A DNA stretch of 64,000 nucleotides from UBA10329 sp964500205 (GCA_964500205.1 CAZCNS010000016.1:1-64000), one strand, 5' to 3'. Counted from the stretch's first letter, positions 18,096 through 27,772 are shown. A program made the numbers and translations. The notes: generated from the letters alone by a model not told the origin.

Positions 18096-20168
18096 TTACT
18101 TCCCAACGAGGAGCCTACGAACCTCACGGTGCGAGGAGGTCTGAACCACCACAAGGTAAACCCCTGAGGCTCCAAGCGCGGAAACGTCCACACGGAAGTT
18201 GTGGTCACCGGGAGCCAGCGACCCCTTGTGCAGCGATGCCACCTCGCGGCCCATGATGTCCATCACAGCGATGGAAGTCGGCTCTGCGGTGAAGGTGGTC
18301 ATTCGCAGGTCAGCAAAGTCCGTTGCAGGATTAGGTGCGAGGGTCAAGTCGGGTGCATTGATGGCACGGTCACCGATAGACAGAGGGCCCGATATGCGGA
18401 TGTCGTCCACATAAATGTTATTCCCCTCATCGCTTCTGCTCTGGAATTTGACCAACATGTGCTCAGCACTGGCGAAATTCGAGAGATTGACCTCCTCTTC
18501 CTTCCATTGCTCCTGTCCTGAGGGCGTGAAGGGGCTTCCTTGGTTACCCGACACAGATGAAAGGTTACTTCCGGACCTGTTATATCGCATGGACCAGGTC
18601 TGTCCACAGTTGGTGCTTATAAACACACGGAGTTGATCGCTTTGACCACTCTTGGTGCGGTACGCCAGCTTGAAGAACAGCCTCGGATTGTTGATGTTGC
18701 GCATGTCCACCGATGGTAGCACGAATTCATCCACACTGCCCGCAGGGTTGCCGGAATGGTTGTTGATGAAAATGGAATGGTCACCTGTGTAGCCCACGTT
18801 TGTACGCTCCCATCGGTTGCCGAAATCGCTGAGGGTGAAGAACTGCTCATCTGCACTCTCAAAGTCCTCTTGCAGGTAGTAACTCTGCACTTCGGCCGTG
18901 GCAGGAAGCACCCGGATATACTCGGTCTTGGAATGCGTGTCGCTGCCCTGTGCATTACCAGCAGTGAGGGTTACAGCATATACACCCGGAGTGTTGTAGG
19001 TCACCTGAGGGTTAGCGGCAGAGGATGCAGCTGGCGATCCTCCCGGAAATTCCCAAGAACGGGTTGTCACCGTGCCATTGTACGAATCATCGGTGAACAT
19101 GACCTGCTCGCCTGTACAAACCAAGTTACTATTGGCGTAGAACATGGCCTTGGGTGCGCAGTTTGATGGAGTGGGATCATTCACACCAGTGAACTGCAAG
19201 TTGGCTGCTGAATGAATCTGAGAACGCGAACCCGCTAAAACCCCATCCATCCTGGCCTTCTGACCTAAGGTGAAAGTGTTCATACATGAGCCGTTGGCAT
19301 AGTCCATGTAATTTTCAATCATATCGGGAAGGTCCGGAGAGTCGTTGGTGCAACTATTGGCATTCTGACTACAAGAGTAATTGGCCTCAGCCACAGGCGG
19401 TGTATCCTCAATGTTCTCTCCAAAGAAACCGCCACCGCATCCACCTTGAAAGGTATGCAGCAATCCAAGCCAATGACCGATCTCGTGGGTCAGTGTGCGA
19501 CCACGGTCTCCGGGCACTGCATAGCCGATGCTACCGATACGGTCTGCACGGACCACAACACCATCCGTTGCCGCGCTACCAAAGTTGGGAAACTGCGCGT
19601 AGCCGAGTATAATGCCAGGCTGATCATCGCTTGCCGCAATAGTGTTCACCACCCAGACGTTGAGGTAGCGACTGCTGTTCCAATAACTGAGTGCTTTCAC
19701 AGCATCATCAGCATTGTTGGTCAATGGAGAAAACACCCGGTTGATCCCCTCCGTGCAATTCCCATCAGGGTCCTTTTTAGCCAGTCTGAACTCCACAAGC
19801 GCATCTGTGGCCACAGGTTTGAAGATATCGCGCGTATTGACGGTATCAGCATTGAGCCTGCGATAATCCTCGTTGATGATGCGCATCTGATCCTCAATCT
19901 GCTCCTTGCTGATATTCTCAGGACCACCAGTGTGGATGACATGGAAAACCACCGGAATGATGCGAGGTTCACCATTGCGCTGAGTCTCCCCAGCCTCCAG
20001 CTCAGCAGAAAACCGCACGAGGTCATCGTACGTCTGGGCGAGTGAAGGGTCTCTATCCAGCGCAGCCTGCATGTGCTGGTCCGAGCCGCACCAATGATTG
20101 TGCTGGGCGGAGGCCAGAGAAATGGTCAAAGAGATAGGGAGAAAAAGAAGGTACTTGATCGGATTCAT
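18096..20168 (-). CDS. Secreted M43 (pappalysin-type) zinc metalloprotease with PKD and T9SS domains
   Basis: A 690-residue exported protease. The signal peptide (MNPIKYLLFLPISLTISLAS) sets the start at ATG 20168. The M43 catalytic domain (about 60-320) has the extended zinc motif HEIGHWLGLLH near residue 227, with ENYMDYANGSCMNTFT downstream as the Met-turn region. A PKD domain follows (about 342-420, SWEFPGGSP), then a jelly-roll/MAM-like domain (about 430-590, IYVDDIRISGP), and a T9SS sorting domain (about 615-690, LAPNPATDFADLRM). It probably degrades extracellular protein. It lies alone on the minus strand with the sorting domain intact. Confidence 0.94.
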   Translation of the reverse strand: MNPIKYLLFLPISLTISLASAQHNHWCGSDQHMQAALDRDPSLAQTYDDLVRFSAELEAGETQRNGEPRIIPVVFHVIHTGGPENISKEQIEDQMRIINEDYRRLNADTVNTRDIFKPVATDALVEFRLAKKDPDGNCTEGINRVFSPLTNNADDAVKALSYWNSSRYLNVWVVNTIAASDDQPGIILGYAQFPNFGSAATDGVVVRADRIGSIGYAVPGDRGRTLTHEIGHWLGLLHTFQGGCGGGFFGENIEDTPPVAEANYSCSQNANSCTNDSPDLPDMIENYMDYANGSCMNTFTLGQKARMDGVLAGSRSQIHSAANLQFTGVNDPTPSNCAPKAMFYANSNLVCTGEQVMFTDDSYNGTVTTRSWEFPGGSPAASSAANPQVTYNTPGVYAVTLTAGNAQGSDTHSKTEYIRVLPATAEVQSYYLQEDFESADEQFFTLSDFGNRWERTNVGYTGDHSIFINNHSGNPAGSVDEFVLPSVDMRNINNPRLFFKLAYRTKSGQSDQLRVFISTNCGQTWSMRYNRSGSNLSSVSGNQGSPFTPSGQEQWKEEEVNLSNFASAEHMLVKFQSRSDEGNNIYVDDIRISGPLSIGDRAINAPDLTLAPNPATDFADLRMTTFTAEPTSIAVMDIMGREVASLHKGSLAPGDHNFRVDVSALGASGVYLVVVQTSSHREVRRLLVGK

Positions 20169-20289
20169 GAGATGGTTGAAAAGAGTAACAGGGGCACAAG
20201 GTAAGACTTGTATCAATGACTAATTGTGACACAGCACACCTTTCAGCATTCAACGACACAAGAGCTTACCTTGCGACCGCAGCATCAGA

Positions 20290-20778
20290 ATGGGTACAGC
20301 GCCAGAGATAACGGTTTACACGGATGGTTCCGCCCTCGGCAACCCTGGCCCGGGCGGCTACGGCATAGTGCTGATGTCCGGGCGTTTCCGTAAGGAAGTA
20401 AATGCGGGGTACCGTCTTACCACCAACAATCGCATGGAGCTGTTGAGCGTCATTGTGGCGCTGGAGATGCTGAAGAATCCAGACTCAGACGTCACCATAT
20501 ACTCCGATTCCAAATATGTGGTGGACTCCATAGATAAACGATGGGTCTTCGGCTGGGCGAAAAAAGGATTTGCGGGAAAGAAGAACGCAGACCTCTGGCG
20601 CAGGTTTCTTGCCATCTACCCCAAGCACCGCGTGCAGCTTGTCTGGGTCAAAGGCCACGCAGACAATTTGGAGAACGAGCGCTGCGACAGGCTTGCGGTG
20701 GCCGCAGCCCACGATAGGGCAAAACACATGGTGGACGAAGGCTACGAGGCAGCCCGCAATGATGGTGGCTTGCTTTGA
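20290..20778 (+). CDS. rnhA: Ribonuclease HI
   Basis: A 162-residue RNase H1, which cuts the RNA strand of RNA-DNA hybrids (primer removal, R-loop clearance). The catalytic set is visible: Asp in YTDGSALGNPGPGG, Glu in TTNNRMELLSVIVALE, Asp in YSDSKYVVDSI and Asp in NERCDRLAVAAA. Length and order match the bacterial HI type, with a short C-terminal tail. A near -7 sequence (TACCTTGC) lies about 12 nt upstream of ATG 20290. It stands alone, divergent from the M43 protease. Confidence 0.97.
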   Translation: MGTAPEITVYTDGSALGNPGPGGYGIVLMSGRFRKEVNAGYRLTTNNRMELLSVIVALEMLKNPDSDVTIYSDSKYVVDSIDKRWVFGWAKKGFAGKKNADLWRRFLAIYPKHRVQLVWVKGHADNLENERCDRLAVAAAHDRAKHMVDEGYEAARNDGGLL

Positions 20779-20853
20779 CCATTCCGTTTGTCGGTTAATG
20801 CACCCTCGACCAGACTGATAATTCTATTTTTGACGGAGTTCAATCCATGAACC

Positions 20854-22149
20854 ATGCGCGTCCGCTTCCTTCATACTGAGGCCAAATGGTTGTACGCGCT
20901 GTTCGGGGCAGCGATTTGCACATTGCTGGTGCTAATGCCCGATTCGGGTTTCGACAAGTACTATTGGATCACTTGGACACAACACATCATCGAGCAGGGG
21001 CTGGGAAGCATCTACACCAACCCTGAGGTCAATAATCATCCCCTTATTCTTTATGTGCTCAAGCTCTTCTCCTTACTTTTTGAAGACGCTGAGTCAGTCA
21101 CCTACTCTACAGTGAACTGCCTGAAAGCGCTGGTGCTACCGTTCGACCTGCTGACGCTGCTGGCAGTGGTTCACATCCTCAAACGGACAGGCAGGCCGAT
21201 ATGGGGTGTGCTGGTTTTTTTCCTGAACCCTTCATTCTGGTACAACACGGTGATCTGGGGCCAGGTGGATACCATCCACACTTTTTTCGTGCTCGGAGCA
21301 TTGATCTTCGCAGAGCGCGGCCAATGGCGATGGGCAGGCGTCTCCCTGCTCGTAGCCATCAACTTCAAGCTGCAGGCCATCATCTTCACCCCATTGGTGC
21401 TGGTGTTCATCATGCCGTTCATCCGCAAGCGGGGTTGGGCGGCCGCATCTCTTCAGATTTTCATTCTGGCGGGAGTGCAGATGCTGGTTTTCATGCCGTT
21501 CTGGTTTGTCGGTAAGCTACCGGAGACCCTTGCCGCCCTCAGCATGCGCAGCATAGATCATTTTCCCGTTCTATCCAGAAATGCCTACAACTTCTGGCAT
21601 TTCGTGGTGGCCGACCCCTATAACTTCCCCGACAGTAGAACCGTGCTCGGAATACCGCTAAAGGTGTGGGGACTGGTGCAGTTCTGGTCAGCATCTGCCA
21701 TGGTGATGATGCCCATGGTACTGGCCGTGGGCAACGGTGCCTTCGACAACCTCAGCAGGGACCAGCGACTGGGCACCATTTTTCAGGTATCAGCCCTGGT
21801 CACCACGGCATTCTTCCTCTTCAACACACAGATGCACGAACGGTACATACACCCTGCCCTGCTCTTCTCAGGTCTGTTCGCACTGCTCACCGGTCGGGGC
21901 ATCGTATTCGGCTTGATCACCACTGGTTACCTCCTCAACATGGAGGCCGTGATGCGCTACCTACGCTACTTTGATGAGCAATGGTTGGGCTTCAAAATAG
22001 ATTATGACCGGATATTTCTTTTCGAGCCGAAGCTCATCGCTGGCATCTTCATCTTCGCATTTCTCTACGGTGCAGTGGAGTTCTACCGCACCTTTTTCTC
22101 ATTCAAAACGTCCGATATCATAGCTGCCGACAGTGCGCACAGCGGTTGA
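20854..22149 (+). CDS. Polytopic membrane glycosyltransferase-like protein (GT-C/GT87 type)
   Basis: A 431-residue membrane protein with about 10-12 hydrophobic helices. The first extracytoplasmic loop has the acidic pattern GFDKYYWITW, and after helix 2 comes NPEVNNHPLILYVLKLF, followed by LNPSFWYNTVIWGQVDTIHTFFVLGAL. The 'NNHPLI...WGQVD' layout resembles polyprenyl-phosphate-dependent mannosyltransferases of the GT-C superfamily. The acceptor is unknown; lipid or protein glycosylation at the inner membrane is likely. A -7 element TATTTTTG (20825-20832) ends 21 nt before ATG 20854. Confidence 0.75.
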   Translation: MRVRFLHTEAKWLYALFGAAICTLLVLMPDSGFDKYYWITWTQHIIEQGLGSIYTNPEVNNHPLILYVLKLFSLLFEDAESVTYSTVNCLKALVLPFDLLTLLAVVHILKRTGRPIWGVLVFFLNPSFWYNTVIWGQVDTIHTFFVLGALIFAERGQWRWAGVSLLVAINFKLQAIIFTPLVLVFIMPFIRKRGWAAASLQIFILAGVQMLVFMPFWFVGKLPETLAALSMRSIDHFPVLSRNAYNFWHFVVADPYNFPDSRTVLGIPLKVWGLVQFWSASAMVMMPMVLAVGNGAFDNLSRDQRLGTIFQVSALVTTAFFLFNTQMHERYIHPALLFSGLFALLTGRGIVFGLITTGYLLNMEAVMRYLRYFDEQWLGFKIDYDRIFLFEPKLIAGIFIFAFLYGAVEFYRTFFSFKTSDIIAADSAHSG

Positions 22150-22180
22150 CCACAACCATCACTTGATGCGCTGTTTGCAC

Positions 22181-22188
22181 TACATTTG
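22181..22188 (+). promoter_or_regulatory. -7 element before the LuxR-type regulator
   Basis: TACATTTG lies 29 nt before GTG 22218. A TTG occurs only 15 bp further upstream, so the -33 box is uncertain. Confidence 0.45.
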
Positions 22189-22217
22189 CACTCAGTTTAG
22201 AATCTGTCTAAATAAAG

Positions 22218-22856
22218 GTGGTCGACCGTATCCGAATAGGAATTGCAGATGCTCACTTCGTGGTGCGCGAAGGCTTCAAGGCCGTTTTGGCGCGCGACCC
22301 GGAGTTTGAGGTGGTGGGCGAATGCGTTTCCGGTGACTGCATTCCGAATCTGCTCCGCAAAGGCGTTGATGTTCTGCTTTTCGACTTCGACACTGAGGGC
22401 AGCATCACATTAGATGACCTTGCCAAGGTTCACAGGATCGACCCCAAAGTTCAGGTGATCATGGTCTCCTCCAATCAGGATCCCACGATGGTCAACCGCA
22501 CTGTTCGACAGGGCGTCTCCGGCTACCTTTTCAAGGAATGTGACGAAAGCGAGATCATAAACGCGGTCAAGTTCGCTTGCCGTGGCGACCGCTTTTTCTG
22601 TAATCGCGTGCTGGACATCCTGCTTGACAAGAAAAAAGCGGGCGAAGAGAGTGATTGCCTTCCAACCCGACTCTCCAAGCGCGAGCTGGAAATCGTAGAG
22701 CTGATCACCGAAGGCCTGACTGCAAATGAGATAGCCGATAAGCTCTGTCTATCGGCCCATACGGTAAGCACCCATCGCAAGAACATCTTCCGCAAGCTGG
22801 GCGTACGCTCCACAGCTGAGCTGGTGCGCCATGCCGTGAGTGCGGCACTGGTCTGA
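22218..22856 (+). CDS. Response regulator, NarL/LuxR family
   Basis: A 212-residue two-domain regulator. The receiver domain (about 4-120) has Asp11, probable phospho-acceptor Asp56 in DVLLFDFDTEG and Lys106 in GYLFKECDE. The LuxR-type helix-turn-helix (about 150-205) shows LSKRELEIVELITEGLTANE and AHTVSTHRKNIFRKLGV. Phosphorylation by a histidine kinase should promote dimerisation and DNA binding. No kinase gene is adjacent, so the partner is elsewhere. The start is GTG 22218. The acceptor loop has FDTEG instead of the usual MPG turn, a mild oddity. Confidence 0.92.
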   Translation: MVDRIRIGIADAHFVVREGFKAVLARDPEFEVVGECVSGDCIPNLLRKGVDVLLFDFDTEGSITLDDLAKVHRIDPKVQVIMVSSNQDPTMVNRTVRQGVSGYLFKECDESEIINAVKFACRGDRFFCNRVLDILLDKKKAGEESDCLPTRLSKRELEIVELITEGLTANEIADKLCLSAHTVSTHRKNIFRKLGVRSTAELVRHAVSAALV

Positions 22857-22878
22857 CCGACCAGTGCCACCTTCAATC

Positions 22879-24126
22879 TCAAATTCCGAGCAGCACCTCC
22901 TCGGCCGTTTTCCCTCCGAAGAGCATGGACGCGGGGTTCTCCAGCATCTCCTTCACCTTCACAAGGAAGCTGACGGATTCCTTGCCATCAATGATGCGGT
23001 GGTCGTAGCTCAGCGCGAGATACATCATGGGACGGGCCACAATCTGGCCGTTCTCCACCACTGCGCGCTCCACGATGTTGTGCATACCGAGGATCGCACT
23101 CTGAGGCGGATTCAGGATGGGGGTGCTCATCATCGAGCCGAACACGCCACCGTTGGTGATGGTGAATGTGCCACCCGTCATTTCCTCCACAGAAATCTTG
23201 CCGTCACGCACCTTGATTGCCAGGTCTTTGATACCTGACTCTATCTGCGCGAGGCTCATCTGCTCTGCATTGCGAAGTACGGGCACCATCAGTCCTTTCG
23301 GGCCGCTCACCGCCACACCTATATCGCAGTAGTCATGAAAAACAATGTCCTGCCCATCGATCATGGCATTAACGGCCGGATAATGATATAGGGCTTCGGT
23401 CACGGCCTTGGTGAAGAAGCTCATGAAGCCGACATTCACCCCGTGGGTCTCCGAGAACTTCTGCTTGTACTTGGTGCGCATATCCATGATGGGCTTCATA
23501 TTCACCTCGTTGAAGGTGGTGAGCATGGCCGTGTCGTTCTTAACAGAAACGAGACGCTCCGCGATCTTGCGTCTGAGCATGCTCATCTTCTCCGAACGGA
23601 CTTCACGTCCGCCCGCCCAGCTCTGACCTGCATCCCCTAAAGAAAATCCTGATGACATCGCTGTGAGCACATCGCCCTTGGTGATGCGTCCGTCTTTGCC
23701 AGATGCCTTCACCTGACTGGCGGAGACGTTGTTCTCGGCCATCAGCTTCTTGGCTGCGGGCGAAGGTGTGCCAGCGGCATAGCCTGCTTCCTGCTTCTTC
23801 TCGGCCAAGGGCGCGGGCGCAGCCTCTTTCTTGGGTGCAGCTTCAGCTTTCGGGGCTTCTTCCTTCTTCGGTGCGGGCGCATCGGCTGGGGCCTCTGCAC
23901 TGGTGTCGATGGTGCAGATGACATCACCCACATTCACCGTTCCTTCCTGCACCTTGATGCTCACGATGCCCGCCTGTTCGGCATTGATGGTGAGCGTGGC
24001 CTTGTCGGAGTCTATCTCGCAGAGCTCCGCATCCTGCTGTACGTAATCGCCATCGGACACGAGCCAAGATGCTATCTCAACTTCCGTGATGGATTCTCCT
24101 GGACTGGGGACTTTTACTTCAAACAT
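22879..24126 (-). CDS. sucB: 2-oxoglutarate dehydrogenase E2, dihydrolipoyllysine succinyltransferase
   Basis: A 415-residue E2 subunit of the 2-oxoglutarate dehydrogenase complex (TCA cycle). It has one lipoyl domain with lipoyl-lysine Lys42 (EIDSDKATL), an Ala/Pro/Lys-rich hinge (about 80-115), a peripheral-subunit binding domain (about 120-155, GTPSPAAKKLMAENNVSAS), and the acyltransferase domain ending in SYDHRIIDGKES with His376 and Asp380. The E1 gene sucA lies upstream on the same strand, but a GxxExxY gene and repeats separate the two by about 0.9 kb, so direct cotranscription may be disturbed. No SD is seen before ATG 24126. Confidence 0.96.
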   Translation of the reverse strand: MFEVKVPSPGESITEVEIASWLVSDGDYVQQDAELCEIDSDKATLTINAEQAGIVSIKVQEGTVNVGDVICTIDTSAEAPADAPAPKKEEAPKAEAAPKKEAAPAPLAEKKQEAGYAAGTPSPAAKKLMAENNVSASQVKASGKDGRITKGDVLTAMSSGFSLGDAGQSWAGGREVRSEKMSMLRRKIAERLVSVKNDTAMLTTFNEVNMKPIMDMRTKYKQKFSETHGVNVGFMSFFTKAVTEALYHYPAVNAMIDGQDIVFHDYCDIGVAVSGPKGLMVPVLRNAEQMSLAQIESGIKDLAIKVRDGKISVEEMTGGTFTITNGGVFGSMMSTPILNPPQSAILGMHNIVERAVVENGQIVARPMMYLALSYDHRIIDGKESVSFLVKVKEMLENPASMLFGGKTAEEVLLGI

Positions 24127-24132
24127 GTTGTT

Positions 24133-24411
24133 GTATGATTTTTAACCGCCAAGGCGATTTTGGTTTAACCACAAAGGCGCACAAAGTTCAATTCACAAAG
24201 GAACACGAAGATGTTTTGTTTGACCGCCAAGGCGGGGATGTTTTAACCACGAAGGCACACAAAGTTCAAGTTCACAAAGGAACACAAAGGGAAAACTCGT
24301 ACTTAATGGCTAATGTTCTTCTCTAATTGACTTTGAGCGACTTCGTGAAAAACCCTTTGTGCGCCTTTGTGGTAAGAATTGTGGTGAAAACACAATGCTT
24401 GTGGTTCGTGT
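24133..24411. repeat. Intergenic repeat block flanking the GxxExxY gene, sucB side
   Basis: Two copies of a 78-bp unit (CCGCCAAGGCG at 24146 and 24224; AACCAC..AAGGC.CACAAAGTTCA at 24167 and 24245), followed by an inverted piece CTTTGTGCGCCTTTGTGGT (about 24355-24373). The key words AACCACAAAGGC and ACAAAGTTCA recur. No gene is present here. The same words appear on the other side of the GxxExxY gene, which ties the repeats to that gene. Confidence 0.85.
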
Positions 24412-24786
24412 TCAGAAGATTACTCGTTGGAAGCCGTTGTTGAATTGGCGGACGTTGAAGTTGGCGAGGAGGCCGAGTTTGCAACCTGAGAGTTTCAGAT
24501 AGGTCAGTATCTGCGCCATGTGAACATCATTCAGCTTTTCCACCGATTTAACCTCCACAATCACGCAGTCATTGACCAACAGGTCGAGACGGTAACCCGC
24601 ATCCAATTGTATTTCATTGTAATTCAGTGGCATCACCTTCTGCCGTTCTACTATCAGACCCGCCTCACTCATTTCATACGCGTGACATTCCTCATAAGCA
24701 CTCTCTAACAGGCCTGGGCCGAGTGCCGTATGAACCGCGAACGAACAATCCAAGACCTTTTTGAAAACTTCTTCCCTGTTCAGCAT
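24412..24786 (-). CDS. GxxExxY family protein (PD-(D/E)xK-like)
   Basis: A 124-residue member of the GxxExxY family. The name motif is Gly25-x-x-Glu28-x-x-Tyr31 in LGPGLLESAYEE. The nuclease-like core follows: Asp68 in YRLDLLVND and Glu78-Val-Lys80 in VIVEVKSV, then LTYLKLSGCKLGLLANFN. The family is patchily distributed with many copies in some genomes, and its function is not established. Here it sits between sucA and sucB on the same strand, with related repeats on both sides, which looks like an inserted unit. Confidence 0.93.
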   Translation of the reverse strand: MLNREEVFKKVLDCSFAVHTALGPGLLESAYEECHAYEMSEAGLIVERQKVMPLNYNEIQLDAGYRLDLLVNDCVIVEVKSVEKLNDVHMAQILTYLKLSGCKLGLLANFNVRQFNNGFQRVIF

Positions 24787-25002
24787 CTCTCTGATGTTTA
24801 ACCACGAAGGCGACTTTTATTCAACCACAAAGCCGCACGAAGTTCAAGGTCACAAAGGCACACGAAGTGTTCTTTCTCATGTAAACCAATCCAAAAAAAC
24901 CTTCTTTCCCTTTGTGCTCCTTCGTGAATCCCGCATGTGCGGGACTTCGTGTTCCTTCGTGGTTAAAACTTTCCGCGTCAGCGGCCCATAATTCCTTCGC
25001 GG
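24787..25002. repeat. Intergenic repeat block flanking the GxxExxY gene, sucA side
   Basis: Direct words (AACCACGAAGGCGAC at about 24801, AACCACAAAGCCGCACGAAG at about 24824, TCACAAAGGCACACGAAG at about 24850) are followed by inverted ones (CCTTTGTGCTCCTTCGTG near 24910 and TTCCTTCGTGGTTAAAAC near 24951). A small CCCGCATGTGCGGG hairpin lies near 24928-24941. Together with the block at 24133-24411 this frames the GxxExxY gene. Confidence 0.82.
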
Positions 25003-27735
25003 TCAAACAGCCATTTCCTTCTCAAAAACCTTACTTATCAACCTCGCCTGAACCGCCCTGTGTCTCGTGCCTGAACCCGTGGCGGGAGTTCCGCTCGGTG
25101 GACGGCAGATGACATCCAGATCCACATCGCGCCACACTCGCAGCAGGTGACTCCATGCGCCCATATTCTCGGGCTCTTCTTGCACCCAAGTCCACTTCTT
25201 GGCGTTGGTGTACTTGCCGATGAGCGCCTTGAGCTGCTTGCGCGGCAGCGGTTCTATCTGTTCCAAGCGGAGCAACGCTACGCTTGTATCTCCAATGCGC
25301 TCCTTCTCATCCAGCAGCTCGTAGTAGATCTTGCCCTGACAAACCACCACACGCTCCACGGCCTTCGGGTCGGCAGTGGCATCGTCTATCACCTCTTGGA
25401 ATCGGCCCGTGGCGAGTTCCTTCATCGAGCTGACGCAGCGCGGGTGGCGCAACAGGCTCTTAGGGGTGAAGATGACGAGCGGCTTGCGGAAATCGCGCTT
25501 CATCTGTCTGCGCAGCACGTGAAAGAAATTGGCGGGTGTGGTGCAGTTCACCACTTGGATGTTGTAGCCGGCATACACGTTGAGGAAACGCTCCATCCGC
25601 GCACTGCTGTGCTCCGCGCCCTGCCCCTCATAGCCGTGTGGCAGCAACAGTACGAGACCATTCATCGCCTTCCATTTCTCCTCTGCCGAGCAGATGAACT
25701 GGTCGATGATGATCTGCGCACCGTTCACGAAATCACCGAACTGCGCCTCCCACATGGTGAGTGCGGCAGGGTTTCCGAAGGCGTGGCCATAATCAAAGCC
25801 CATCACTGCGTATTCCGACAGCAGTGAATTATACACGCTGAACTCGGCCTGCCCTTCTTTCAGGTCGTTGAGCGGCACATACTCCTGCTCGCTGTCCTCG
25901 ACCTTGAGCACAGAATGGCGGTGGCTGAAGGTGCCGCGCTCACAGTCCTGACCGCTGAGGCGCACAGGATGTCCCTCCACCAGCAGCGATGCGAACGCCA
26001 GATGCTCGGCCATGCCCCAGTCCAGGCGGTCGGTCTTCAACACCATATCGCGCCTGTCCTGGAGTATCTTCTCCATCTTGCGGAAGAACTTCCAACCATC
26101 GGGCACTGTAGTCAAGCGGTCGGCAAGGTCCTTCAACGTCTTCTCACTCACGCCCGTTTCGGGACTCTGGTCGAAATCCTCAGGCTTCGCGAAGCGGAAT
26201 CCTTCCCACGTGTCGGCCAAGAACTGCGTGATCTTGGCCTTCTCGATCTCCTTGGATTCATCAAGCCGCTCTTGCAACATCTGCTTGAACTGCTCCTCCA
26301 TCTCCATAACCATCTCCTTCTCCACCACGCCCTGCTCGGTCAGCTGCTTGCGGTAGATCTCCAACGGATTGGGGTGCTTTGCGATGAGATTGTAGAGGAT
26401 GGGCTGGGTGAAGCGCGGCTCATCGCCCTCGTTGTGTCCGTATTTGCGGTAGCAGAGCAGATCCACGAACACATCGCCCTTGAAAGCCTGACGGAACTCC
26501 ATGGCCAGTTTCATGGTACGGGCCACGGCCTCCACATCGTCACCGTTCACATGGAACACGGGCGAAAGCGTTGTCTTACCCACATCGGTGCAGTAGATGC
26601 TGCTACGGGCATCGAGGTAGTTGGTGGTGAATCCCACCTGATTGTTGATGACGATATGGATGGTGCCTCCCGTGCGATAGCCATCAAGCTTCGCCATCTG
26701 CACAGTCTCATACACCACTCCCTGACCAGCTATGGCCGCATCGCCATGTATGATGACCGAGCACAACTTGGCGTCATCGCCCTTGTACTTGCGGTCTATC
26801 TTGGCCCTTGAGATACCCTGCACCACGGGGCCGACAGCCTCCAAATGTGAGGGGTTGGGGCAAAGGTTCATTTTCACCTCTTTGCCATTGTCACATTTTG
26901 CGAAGCTGGTGGAACCGAGGTGATACTTCACATCACCCTCCACATCAGCATCCTCATAATCGTGCCCTGCGAACTCGGTGAAGATGTCCTTGTAGGTCTT
27001 GTTGAAGATGTTGGCCATCACGTTCAGGCGGCCACGATGCGCCATTCCGAACACAAACTCCTCGATGCCCAGTTCACTGCCCACCTCCACGGCCACGTCC
27101 AACGCGGGGATCAGTGCCTCGGCACCTTCCAGCGAGAAACGTTTCTGTCCAGGGAATTTCCTGTCGAGGAACTGCTCGAACACCACGGCCTGATTCAGTT
27201 TGCGCAGGATGGCCTTCTTGTCCTCCATGGAGAAACGCGGCTGGTTGCGGTCGGTCTCAAGTCGCTTCTGCATCCACTCCAGCACCTCTGGTCTGCGGAT
27301 ATACATGTACTCCACCCCGATGCTCTGGCAGTACGTGGCCTTAAGGTGAGCAACGATGTTCTCCAAAGTGGCGGGGCCGATACCCAGCACGGAACCCGCT
27401 TGGAACACGGTCTTCAGGTCGGCATCACTAAGGTTGAAGTTCCCGATTTCGAGCGTGGGGGTGTACTGCCTGCGCTCGCGAACAGGATTTGTCTTTGTGA
27501 AAAGATGTCCGTTCTTGCGATAAGCGTTAATGAGGTTGATAACATCAAATTCCTTCTGGAAATTGGCCGGGATGCCATCGGCACTCTCCAGATCGTAAGT
27601 CGTCCGTGCAAACTCGAAACCCGCAAAGAACCGCTGCCAATCGTCATTGACGGACTTCGGGTCTTTGATGAACTGCTGGTAGAGATGCTCCGCAGCGGAG
27701 ACATCCATGTTGGAGAGGAAAGAGTAGTTGTCCAT
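25003..27735 (-). CDS. sucA: 2-oxoglutarate dehydrogenase E1 component
   Basis: A 910-residue thiamine-diphosphate enzyme that decarboxylates 2-oxoglutarate and passes succinyl to SucB. Typical segments are the N-terminal E2-binding part (NMDVSAAEHLYQQF), EEFVFGMAHRGRLNVMANIF, the ThDP/Mg site GDAAIAGQGVVYETVQMAKL, and the C-terminal ARMERFLNVYAGYNIQVVNC. Start ATG 27735 fits the family; a longer open frame upstream has unrelated residues. TATCTTTG (27773-27780) lies 37 nt upstream. The stop is next to the repeat block that separates it from sucB. Confidence 0.96.
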   Translation of the reverse strand: MDNYSFLSNMDVSAAEHLYQQFIKDPKSVNDDWQRFFAGFEFARTTYDLESADGIPANFQKEFDVINLINAYRKNGHLFTKTNPVRERRQYTPTLEIGNFNLSDADLKTVFQAGSVLGIGPATLENIVAHLKATYCQSIGVEYMYIRRPEVLEWMQKRLETDRNQPRFSMEDKKAILRKLNQAVVFEQFLDRKFPGQKRFSLEGAEALIPALDVAVEVGSELGIEEFVFGMAHRGRLNVMANIFNKTYKDIFTEFAGHDYEDADVEGDVKYHLGSTSFAKCDNGKEVKMNLCPNPSHLEAVGPVVQGISRAKIDRKYKGDDAKLCSVIIHGDAAIAGQGVVYETVQMAKLDGYRTGGTIHIVINNQVGFTTNYLDARSSIYCTDVGKTTLSPVFHVNGDDVEAVARTMKLAMEFRQAFKGDVFVDLLCYRKYGHNEGDEPRFTQPILYNLIAKHPNPLEIYRKQLTEQGVVEKEMVMEMEEQFKQMLQERLDESKEIEKAKITQFLADTWEGFRFAKPEDFDQSPETGVSEKTLKDLADRLTTVPDGWKFFRKMEKILQDRRDMVLKTDRLDWGMAEHLAFASLLVEGHPVRLSGQDCERGTFSHRHSVLKVEDSEQEYVPLNDLKEGQAEFSVYNSLLSEYAVMGFDYGHAFGNPAALTMWEAQFGDFVNGAQIIIDQFICSAEEKWKAMNGLVLLLPHGYEGQGAEHSSARMERFLNVYAGYNIQVVNCTTPANFFHVLRRQMKRDFRKPLVIFTPKSLLRHPRCVSSMKELATGRFQEVIDDATADPKAVERVVVCQGKIYYELLDEKERIGDTSVALLRLEQIEPLPRKQLKALIGKYTNAKKWTWVQEEPENMGAWSHLLRVWRDVDLDVICRPPSGTPATGSGTRHRAVQARLISKVFEKEMAV

Positions 27736-27772
27736 GAAAGAAAGAGACGCTTGAAGCCCGAGAAAGTTCGGA

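Noticed and set aside
24412..24786. Insertion-sequence transposase between sucA and sucB
   Set aside because: The only gene there is a GxxExxY protein; there is no DDE or HUH motif, and the flanks are diffuse repeats, not short terminal inverted repeats with a target duplication.
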